This document shows positions 1 through 4,959 of a DNA stretch of 5,461 bases, piece after piece (within the stretch, counting starts at the first letter, position 1; every line of letters begins with the position of its first letter). The translations under genes were made by a program, and so were the position numbers. Under the pieces are notes generated by a model. It made no database searches. It was not told where the DNA came from and worked only from the letters and a program-made list of their open reading frames with translations. Origin of the DNA: Flavobacteriaceae bacterium (GTDB lineage Bacteria > Bacteroidota > Bacteroidia > Flavobacteriales > Flavobacteriaceae); assembly GCA_020435885.1 (NCBI GenBank), contig JAGQYU010000202.1, positions 8,459 through 13,919 on the forward strand, written 5' to 3'.

Positions 1-977
1 TCATCATTCACGAGTGCAAAGGCTACTGCTGTAAACATGGTTACAGCACGTACTATTGATGGAGATAACCCTGCCAAAATTGCATAAGCCCAAAGCAATA
101 CCACAGTAATAATGAGTCGTATAATTTTGCCGTGTGGTAATTTTAAAAGCGGTTTTAGCATAAAATTTAACATCAGCAAAATAATACCGATGTGCAATCC
201 GGATAATGCTAGAATATGAACAGCACCGGCATTTTGATAATTTTCAATGATCTCTTCTGAAATATGTTGCCGTTGTCCTAATAAAAGTGCTTCGGTCACC
301 GAAAGTTCATCGCCCTTTAAACCATGGAAAACCAACTTGTTTTTGATTGTATTTCTTAGTTTATAAGCAAGATGTTTCAATGAAGTTTTGTTGGTTTCTA
401 AGAGAAAGACCTCATCAGACTTTACAGTTATTTGATGATAGATTTGTTGTTTTGCCAAATACTCCTTAAAATTGAATTCATATGGATTTTTAGGAGAAGA
501 AACACTATCAAGAACAGTGTTTAGGTAAACTATATTTCCAACATCAAAAGATTTACTAAGAGAATCTTTAAAAACACTCAAACGGATCTTTCCGGTACAT
601 TTTTTGGTATTTATGGTAGTTACAGATGCATTGTAATTATAATAGTAATTGTTGTTTTTAAGTACATTATCAATAACTAATATAGCCGCATTAGATTCAG
701 ACAAAAAGCTTGTATAATGCGTTTTATGATTTTTATTAGTAGTTATATAACTGGAGAGAATTCCAACAGTAATAAAAAGTAGAAAAGTAAAAATCGCAAA
801 GTAAGTATCTTTAATAAGTTTTCTTCTTGAAATAATGAAAATAACAGATAAAATACTTATTATCAATATAATAAATGATATCAGGAATTCAATTTTTAAT
901 GAAATAGAAAAGCCGATCATAATACCGATGATCTGCCCTACAAGGAGATGTAGAGGTATATAGTTGGCTGATTTCAT
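1..977 (-). CDS. comEC: ComEC/Rec2-family DNA-uptake channel protein, N-terminal part (cut by the left edge)
   Basis: Inner-membrane channel that carries single-stranded DNA into the cytoplasm during natural transformation. The frame is open from ATG at 977 down to the window edge (325 full codons). Residues 8-27, 31-50 and 58-78 are hydrophobic helices. Residues about 90-190 are a soluble, beta-rich stretch in the place of the OB-fold-like DUF4131 domain, with the family's NPYEFNFKEYL motif at 164-174. The competence domain then begins: LLLGQRQHIS at 231-240, and AGAVHILALSGLHIG at 250-264, the family hallmark, followed by helices near 262-276, 287-305 and 309 onward, with LSPSIVRA at 304-311. 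The start fits because three helices follow at once and stops lie just upstream. The rest of the channel and any C-terminal metallo-beta-lactamase-like domain lie outside, so intactness cannot be judged. Family assignment is very secure; activity in DNA uptake is inferred from the family. Confidence 0.95.
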   Translation of the reverse strand, partial: MKSANYIPLHLLVGQIIGIMIGFSISLKIEFLISFIILIISILSVIFIISRRKLIKDTYFAIFTFLLFITVGILSSYITTNKNHKTHYTSFLSESNAAILVIDNVLKNNNYYYNYNASVTTINTKKCTGKIRLSVFKDSLSKSFDVGNIVYLNTVLDSVSSPKNPYEFNFKEYLAKQQIYHQITVKSDEVFLLETNKTSLKHLAYKLRNTIKNKLVFHGLKGDELSVTEALLLGQRQHISEEIIENYQNAGAVHILALSGLHIGIILLMLNFMLKPLLKLPHGKIIRLIITVVLLWAYAILAGLSPSIVRAVTMFTAVAFALVND

Positions 978-1004
978 ACGCCTAAAATATAAAATTTGGA
1001 GTTT

Positions 1005-1035
1005 AAAAAATAGAAATTACCATTTATTGCTTAAA
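1005..1035 (-). promoter_or_regulatory. Possible comEC promoter
   Basis: On the minus strand TATTTTTT (1012 down to 1005) matches seven of eight positions of the Bacteroidota -7 element TAnnTTTG. A weak -33-like TTTA (1035-1032) lies 19 bp upstream of it. Transcription would begin near 998, leaving about 20 nt before the comEC ATG. The DNA is so AT-rich that degenerate matches are common; the placement is an inference. Confidence 0.25.
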
Positions 1036-1049
1036 AATTACCATTTATT
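1014..1049. repeat. 15-bp perfect direct repeat, 21-bp period
   Basis: AAATTACCATTTATT occurs at 1014-1028 and again, identically, at 1035-1049, start to start 21 bp, which is two turns of the helix, so both copies face the same side. The pair overlaps the spacer and -33 region of the possible comEC promoter. Paired direct repeats at this spacing are typical of tandem regulator binding, for example LytTR-type response regulators, but the motif itself is not one I can assign. A small tandem duplication would also explain it. Confidence 0.6.
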
Positions 1050-1101
1050 AAAAAATATTGTTGAAAGGCATATTTGGCTGTAAAACTGAAAAGTAACTTT
1101 C

Positions 1102-1109
1102 TATTTTTG
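1102..1109 (+). promoter_or_regulatory. Candidate -7 promoter element upstream of the orphan terminator
   Basis: TATTTTTG fits the Bacteroidota -7 consensus TAnnTTTG at every fixed position. The best upstream -33 match is TTTG at 1073-1076, but the 25-bp spacer is longer than usual, so the promoter may be weak or wrong. If used, transcription would start near 1116 and give either a short RNA of about 115 nt ending at the 1193-1233 terminator or the leader of the MATE transcript. Confidence 0.3.
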
Positions 1110-1123
1110 GGTTAGTAATAAAC

Positions 1124-1142
1124 TGTATAAAATTGCTATACA
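1124..1142. repeat. Inverted repeat TGTATA-N7-TATACA
   Basis: TGTATAAAATTGCTATACA has perfect 6-bp arms at 1124-1129 and 1137-1142 around a 7-nt centre. In DNA it could be an operator for a dimeric repressor placed just downstream of the candidate -7 element; in RNA it would be only a weak AU hairpin. No regulator is encoded next to it in this window, so the role is open. Confidence 0.4.
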
Positions 1143-1192
1143 AGGAAAATTACTATTGAAAGAAAAATAAATTTAGAGTTATTTAATTTAAG

Positions 1193-1233
1193 ACCTCAAA
1201 CGCTTCTCATGACGTTTGGGGTTTTTTCTTTTT
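1193..1233 (+). terminator. Rho-independent terminator, plus strand
   Basis: ACCTCAAACG (1193-1202) pairs with CGTTTGGGGT (1213-1222) in a 10-bp stem with one T-G wobble and a 10-nt loop. It is followed by a run of T with a single C to 1233. The minus-strand side has no comparable T run, so it acts on plus-strand transcripts. There is no plus-strand gene upstream in the window; it lies 57 nt before the MATE start. It therefore ends either a small RNA or an attenuated MATE leader, or it is a remnant of a lost gene. Confidence 0.8.
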
Positions 1234-1289
1234 AGGCTGCAATATAAATAACTTTTTCCCGAAATTCGCATTTTGCAAATACTACTAAA

Positions 1290-2627
1290 TTGATTGAGTC
1301 AAAGCCCAAAGTTACTTTTAAACAGATTAACAGACTGGCTTTACCTGCTTTGATTGCAGGTATTGCAGAGCCTTTACTATCTATAACTGATACAGCCATT
1401 GTAGGTAATATTGATAAAGATGCTACCGAGGCATTGGCTGCTGTAGGCATTGCAGGTTCTTTTCTTTCGGCACTTTTTTGGATTTTAGCTCAAACCCGTT
1501 CTGCAATATCTTCTGTGGTAGCACAATATTTAGGCGCAAAACGATTAGACGATATTAAAACCATGCCTGCTCAAATTATTATGATAAATATAGTCTTGAG
1601 TATTTTTTTGGGAGTTGTTACCTTGGTTTTTGCAGAATCGATATTCAAACTATACAATGCAGAAGGGCTCATATTACAATTTTCTGTTGAATATTATAAA
1701 ATAAGGGCTTTTGGGCTGCCTTTTACATTGTTTGTGTTTTCAGTTTTTGGGGTTTTCAGAGGGTTACAGAACACATTTTGGCCTATGATAATAAGCATTG
1801 TTGGTGCAGTAACTAACGTTTTGCTAGATTTTGCACTGGTTTATGGTATCGAGGGTATTATAACCCCTATGAACATTAAAGGAGCGGCTTACGCAAGTGT
1901 TATAGCACAAGCAATAATGGCGGTTATGGCATTGGTATTATTACTAAAAAAGACACCTTTTACATTAAAGTTCCAATTGCCTTTTAACAGAGAAATAAAA
2001 AGACTGCTAATGCTTAGTTTTAACTTGTTTATTAGAGCATTAGCGTTGAATATTGCTTTGTATTTTGCGAATGCTTATGCTACAAAATATGGCGATAATT
2101 ATATAGCAGCGCAGACTATGGCTTTTCAGATATGGCTGTTTTTTGCTTTTTTTATTGATGGATATTCAAGTGTTGGAAATATAGTTTCCGGAAGGTTATT
2201 AGGCGAAAAAGATTATAAAAATCTTTGGAATTTAAGTTTAGACCTCAGTAAATATGCCATAGTAGTAGCCATTATTTTAGGAGTTGTATCTGCTGTCTTT
2301 TACAGGCCTATCGGCGATATGTTTACAGATGATGAAAATGTTAAGAATACATTTTATGCAATTTTCTGGATCGTGTTGATAATGCAGCCTTTAAACGCTG
2401 TTGCTTTTGTATTTGATGGATTATTTAAGGGGTTGGCAGAAGGTGCAAAACTCAGAAATACATTGCTTATAGCTACTTTTATCGGTTTTATACCTACGTT
2501 GTTGCTTGGTGATTGGTTAAACTTTAAACTATATGGGGTTTGGCTAGCGTTTTTTGTATGGATGTTCTTACGAGGAGGTATTTTAGTATTATACTTCAGA
2601 AAAGAATACCTAACTGTTAAAAATTAA
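1290..2627 (+). CDS. MATE-family multidrug/cation antiporter, DinF/NorM type
   Basis: Inner-membrane exporter that would expel organic cations or other toxic compounds in exchange for H+ or Na+; the substrate cannot be read from sequence. At 445 residues it has normal family length and about twelve helices in two MatE halves, roughly 15-220 and 235-435. Family landmarks are PALIAGIAEPLLSITDTAIVGN (19-40, with Asp34 in helix 1, where MATE proteins carry a conserved cation-coupling acid), the QYLGAKR loop (79-85), FRGLQNT (156-162) and, in the second half, the matching GRLLGEKDY (301-309) and FDGLFKGLAEGAK (375-387). The start is TTG at 1290: no ATG lies upstream after the in-frame TAA at 1245, and the next Met is residue 92, beyond the first helices. 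It is the only complete plus-strand gene here, sits behind an orphan terminator, and its last 18 bp overlap the end of lpxB. Family is secure; the DinF-like subgroup is likely. Confidence 0.93.
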   Translation: MIESKPKVTFKQINRLALPALIAGIAEPLLSITDTAIVGNIDKDATEALAAVGIAGSFLSALFWILAQTRSAISSVVAQYLGAKRLDDIKTMPAQIIMINIVLSIFLGVVTLVFAESIFKLYNAEGLILQFSVEYYKIRAFGLPFTLFVFSVFGVFRGLQNTFWPMIISIVGAVTNVLLDFALVYGIEGIITPMNIKGAAYASVIAQAIMAVMALVLLLKKTPFTLKFQLPFNREIKRLLMLSFNLFIRALALNIALYFANAYATKYGDNYIAAQTMAFQIWLFFAFFIDGYSSVGNIVSGRLLGEKDYKNLWNLSLDLSKYAIVVAIILGVVSAVFYRPIGDMFTDDENVKNTFYAIFWIVLIMQPLNAVAFVFDGLFKGLAEGAKLRNTLLIATFIGFIPTLLLGDWLNFKLYGVWLAFFVWMFLRGGILVLYFRKEYLTVKN

Positions 2628-3716
2628 TTCTGCCGTTTTTTCACTAGCGCCTTTACCACCCAGTTTTTGTTCAAGTTCAAAATAATCTAAAAACAATTGC
2701 TCTCTGTGTTTTTCGTCCAGAATTTTACGAAGTTCTTTTTCCAGTTGTTTTTTGTTAAAATCATGTTGGATTAGTTCAGTGACCACAAGTCTGTCTAGTA
2801 CCAAATTCACTAAAGAAATGTATTTTATCTTTACCAGCATTTTACCAATATGATACGAAATGGTACTGCCTTTATAACAAACCACTTCAGGCACCTTGAA
2901 AAGAGCTGTTTCCAACGTTGCAGTCCCGGAAGTTACCAAGGCTGCATACGAAATTGAAAGCAGATCGTATGTTTTATTATGGATGAATTTTACGTTTGTA
3001 CTATTGATAAAAGGCTTGTAAAATCCGTAATCCTGCCCGGGAGCTCCGGCAATAACAAACTGATAATCAGTAAATTTTTCAACCATTTGTAGCATTACGG
3101 AAAGCATTTTTTTTATTTCCTGCTTTCTACTGCCGGGGAGTAATGCTATAATAGGCTTTTCATTTAGATTATGTTCTTTTCTAAAATCTTTTTCGTTTAC
3201 TTGCTGTCTTTCGGCAATTGCATCTAAAAGCGGATGCCCTACAAAATGCACATTAAAATGATGTTTCTTTTCGTAAAAATCTTTTTCAAAAGGAAGGATC
3301 ACGTACATTTGATCAACATCTCTTTTTACCTTTTTAATACGATTTTCTTTCCACGCCCATAGTTGAGGTGAAATATAATAGTGAACTTTTATTTTTTGTT
3401 GTTTGGCAAACTCGGCAATTCTTAAATTAAACCCGGGGTAGTCAACCAATATTAAGGCATCAGGGTTATATTCAAGGATATCTTTTTTGCAGAATTCTAT
3501 ATTTTTAAGAATGGTTTTTAGGTTTGCTATAACCTCAGCAAAACCCATAAAGGCCAAGTCTTTGTAATGTTTTACTATATGCCCGCCGGCTTGCTCCATC
3601 AAATCACCGCCCCAGCACCTAAAATCAGCATGGGCATCAATTTTTTTTAATGCTTTGATGAGATTGGATGCATGTAAATCTCCTGATGCTTCACCGGCTA
3701 TAATGTAATATTTCAC
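2610..3716 (-). CDS. lpxB: Lipid-A-disaccharide synthase (glycosyltransferase family 19)
   Basis: Condenses UDP-2,3-diacylglucosamine with 2,3-diacylglucosamine 1-phosphate (lipid X) into the beta-1,6-linked lipid A disaccharide at the cytoplasmic face of the inner membrane. The 368 residues are close to the 382 of the E. coli enzyme. Visible motifs in order: IIAGEASGDLHASNLI (5-20), CWGGDLMEQAGG (34-45), VDYPGFNLRIA (91-101) whose Asp92 aligns with the essential E. coli Asp98, SPQLWAWKENR (116-126), VGHPLLDAI (159-167), LLPGSRKQEI (192-201) with Arg197 matching E. coli Arg201, SGTATLETAL (263-272) and SLVNLVLDRLVVTELIQ (301-317). The start is GTG at 3716; the protein begins directly with the first beta strand and no better codon exists. 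The GTG is one base after the stop of the small membrane protein gene, so the two are probably translationally coupled. The 3' end converges on and overlaps the MATE gene. Confidence 0.97.
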   Translation of the reverse strand: MKYYIIAGEASGDLHASNLIKALKKIDAHADFRCWGGDLMEQAGGHIVKHYKDLAFMGFAEVIANLKTILKNIEFCKKDILEYNPDALILVDYPGFNLRIAEFAKQQKIKVHYYISPQLWAWKENRIKKVKRDVDQMYVILPFEKDFYEKKHHFNVHFVGHPLLDAIAERQQVNEKDFRKEHNLNEKPIIALLPGSRKQEIKKMLSVMLQMVEKFTDYQFVIAGAPGQDYGFYKPFINSTNVKFIHNKTYDLLSISYAALVTSGTATLETALFKVPEVVCYKGSTISYHIGKMLVKIKYISLVNLVLDRLVVTELIQHDFNKKQLEKELRKILDEKHREQLFLDYFELEQKLGGKGASEKTAELIFNS

Positions 3717-3717
3717 C

Positions 3718-3996
3718 TTAAAGGAATTGAGAGATCAATACTAATATAGCAATTAAAAAAGTAGCCATTAAGACACCTCTTGCCCTATAATCTTGTCGTT
3801 TTTTTATAAAAACAAAAAAAGCAATCAAATTTGGAATAGCCCCTAGCGATATAACTTGTCCTAACAAGCCTTTTTGTTTAATAGATTGGAGAACTTCTTT
3901 AAACGAGCCTTCTAGTGCCAAGGAAGTATATACATAAAAACCTACGGCAGTGGCCAGTAGACCAACAATAAAACCGATGAAAATTTCTTTTCGCAT
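3718..3996 (-). CDS. Small three-helix membrane protein of unknown function between surE and lpxB
   Basis: I do not recognise a characterised family. The 92-residue protein begins MRKEIFIGFIVGLL and has three hydrophobic stretches, about 5-27, 44-64 and 73-92, separated by an amphipathic loop with several Lys (28-43) and a very basic turn KKRQDYRAR (65-73). By the positive-inside rule the basic N-terminus and 65-73 turn would be cytoplasmic, putting the 28-43 loop outside if helix 1 crosses once. There is no cysteine or obvious catalytic motif. I chose ATG at 3996, whose A is the last base of the surE stop codon (TAATG), over a TTG at 4008 inside surE. Its stop lies one base before the lpxB GTG. 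This tight packing, plus my recollection that flavobacteria often carry a small hypothetical gene at this spot, argues that it is real and possibly linked to the envelope; the function is not known. Confidence 0.85.
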   Translation of the reverse strand: MRKEIFIGFIVGLLATAVGFYVYTSLALEGSFKEVLQSIKQKGLLGQVISLGAIPNLIAFFVFIKKRQDYRARGVLMATFLIAILVLISQFL

Positions 3997-4766
3997 TATA
4001 AGTCCCAACTATTTAGTTTATGAATATAATGATGAGCTGTTAGGTCAAATTGAACTGGCACTACAGAAACGTAACCATTTTCTAAAGCCCAAAGATCGGT
4101 GTCTTCGCCGTTATCAAGATTTACAAATTTACCGGTAAGCCAATAATAATCTTCCCCTTGAGGGCTAACCCGTTTATCAAAATCTTCAATCCAGTTACCT
4201 TGGGCTTGCCTGCACACTTTTATACCTTTAATTTCATCTTTTTTAAGATCGGGGATATTTACATTCAGTACAATTCCTTCAGGCAATTTGTTTTCTAATA
4301 CACTTAGCGTAATTTTCCTCACAAATTCTTTACTGGGCTCAAAATCAGCATCCCAGTTATAATCTAAAAGTGAAAATCCTATGGCAGGAATACCTTCAAT
4401 ACCTGCTTCAACGGCTGCGCTCATTGTGCCGGAATAGATAACGTTCAATGAAGCATTTGAACCATGATTGATACCTGAAACACACAGATCAGGTTTTTTA
4501 TTCAAAATTTCATTTACGGCCATTTTTACACAATCGGCAGGTGTTCCGGAGCAAGTATATTCTAATTGAGGACCTTCATCAACAGTTATGGGGTTACATC
4601 TAAGTACTGTATTTACCGTTATGGCATGCCCCATGCCACTTTGCGGATTATTGGGCGCTACTACAACTACATCACCAATTTCATTCATTATGGAAATAAG
4701 CATCCTTACTCCCGGGGCAGTAATGCCATCGTCATTGGTTACAAGTATTAAGGGTCTTTTACTCAT
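3996..4766 (-). CDS. surE: 5'/3'-nucleotidase SurE
   Basis: Metal-dependent phosphatase that removes phosphate from nucleoside 5'- and 3'-monophosphates in the cytoplasm and is named for stationary-phase survival in E. coli. The 256-residue length is normal. The signature runs ILVTNDDGITAPG (7-19), with the metal ligands Asp12 and Asp13; APNNPQSGMGHAIT (37-50) supplies Ser43; CSGTPADCV (72-80) forms the substrate loop; and SGINHGSN (97-104) gives the metal ligand Asn100. YSGTMSAAVEA (111-121) and NVNIPDL (168-174) follow as in the family. ATG at 4766 gives MSKRPLILVTNDDG, the usual spacing to the first strand. It is first in a unit with the small membrane protein and lpxB, and its TAA stop shares its last A with the next ATG. 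Nothing in the sequence explains a metabolic link between a nucleotidase and lipid A synthesis; the grouping is likely of conserved order rather than one pathway. Confidence 0.97.
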   Translation of the reverse strand: MSKRPLILVTNDDGITAPGVRMLISIMNEIGDVVVVAPNNPQSGMGHAITVNTVLRCNPITVDEGPQLEYTCSGTPADCVKMAVNEILNKKPDLCVSGINHGSNASLNVIYSGTMSAAVEAGIEGIPAIGFSLLDYNWDADFEPSKEFVRKITLSVLENKLPEGIVLNVNIPDLKKDEIKGIKVCRQAQGNWIEDFDKRVSPQGEDYYWLTGKFVNLDNGEDTDLWALENGYVSVVPVQFDLTAHHYIHKLNSWDL

Positions 4767-4778
4767 ATAATTTTGAAC

Positions 4779-4790
4779 TTTGTATACAAA
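4779..4790. promoter_or_regulatory. 12-bp perfect palindrome TTTGTATACAAA by the surE start
   Basis: The sequence equals its own reverse complement and lies 13-24 bp upstream of the surE ATG. It overlaps the probable surE -7 element and would cover the transcription start, where a bound dimer could block polymerase. Operator function is inferred only. Confidence 0.4.
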
Positions 4791-4794
4791 ACTA
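4787..4794 (-). promoter_or_regulatory. Probable surE -7 promoter element
   Basis: Read on the minus strand, 4794 down to 4787 is TAGTTTTG, agreeing with TAnnTTTG at every fixed position. Transcription would begin near 4780, giving a leader of about 14 nt for the surE, small membrane protein, lpxB unit. A -33 TTG is not at ideal spacing (nearest at 4823-4821, 26 bp away), so the match rests on the -7 element. Confidence 0.45.
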
Positions 4795-4828
4795 CTATTT
4801 TTTTACGTTAAGAGGATGAGCAATTCTT

Positions 4829-4841
4829 TAACAATTTGTTA
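4829..4841. repeat. Palindrome TAACAA-T-TTGTTA
   Basis: Perfect 6-bp arms flank a single T. It lies 63 bp upstream of surE and about 120 bp upstream of prc, in a place suited to a regulator serving either gene. Short AT-rich palindromes arise often by chance. Confidence 0.35.
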
Positions 4842-4844
4842 TAC

Positions 4845-4857
4845 TGATTGTAAATCA
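4845..4857. repeat. Palindrome TGATT-GTA-AATCA
   Basis: Perfect 5-bp arms around GTA, only 3 bp from the neighbouring palindrome. The TGAT...ATCA ends recall FNR/CRP-family half sites, but the spacing is 5 rather than 4 nt between them, so it is not a standard FNR box. Function unproven. Confidence 0.3.
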
Positions 4858-4931
4858 TAGAGTTTGCACAAAACACTAAAGCATAGTAAAAAAAGTGTTA
4901 AAACCAATAAACTTTAAATAATTGGCACTAT

Positions 4932-4947
4932 TTTAGTAGTTTAGTAG
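4932..4947 (+). promoter_or_regulatory. Tandem TTTAGTAG repeat with a possible prc -7 element
   Basis: TTTAGTAG is repeated head to tail (4932-4939, 4940-4947), ending 12 bp before the prc ATG. Across the junction TAGTTTAG (4937-4944) agrees with TAnnTTTG at all but one fixed position, and a weak TTTA (4913-4916) is 20 bp upstream. If this is the promoter the prc leader would be under 15 nt, matching the short leader predicted for surE. Confidence 0.3.
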
Positions 4948-4959
4948 CGTGTAGATGGA

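Larger units (their letters stand above)
978..1289. other. Non-coding gap between comEC and the divergent MATE gene
   Basis: This 312-bp AT-rich stretch has no credible open reading frame on either strand; the only plus-strand ATG (1209) gives eight codons inside a terminator. It holds a 15-bp direct repeat near comEC, a TGTATA/TATACA inverted repeat, a TAnnTTTG-type -7 element at 1102-1109 and a plus-strand intrinsic terminator at 1193-1233, each listed separately. No tRNA or recognised riboswitch is visible. Confidence 0.7.
4767..4959. promoter_or_regulatory. Divergent regulatory region between surE and prc
   Basis: This 193-bp AT-rich gap separates two genes read outward, so both promoters must lie here or inside the neighbours. 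It holds three short perfect palindromes (4779-4790, 4829-4841, 4845-4857), a good -7 match for surE and a degenerate one for prc. No open reading frame of note and no intrinsic terminator is visible. Confidence 0.75.

Noticed and set aside
1209..1235. Eight-codon plus-strand ORF (MTFGVFSF) that could be a leader peptide
   Set aside because: It lies wholly in the loop, 3' arm and T run of the terminator, has no ribosome binding site and no run of regulatory codons.
1232..1450. 72-residue minus-strand ORF
   Set aside because: Antisense to the well-conserved first helix of the MATE protein; no family features, so a shadow.
3997..4008. Longer version of the small membrane protein beginning at TTG 4008
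   Set aside because: The ATG at 3996 gives the classic TAATG coupling and a normal basic N-terminus; the extra four residues add nothing.
3950..4138. 62-residue plus-strand ORF across the surE/small membrane protein junction
   Set aside because: Antisense to surE and to the coupled small gene, with composition typical of a shadow frame.
4566..4770. Two overlapping plus-strand ORFs of about 60 residues
   Set aside because: Both are antisense to the most conserved part of surE (NDDG and PQSGMGHA motifs), so shadows.
4872..4899. Inverted repeat AACACT...AGTGTT as a terminator
   Set aside because: Only 6 bp of stem, a 16-nt loop and no T run after it on either strand; it also lies upstream of both flanking genes.
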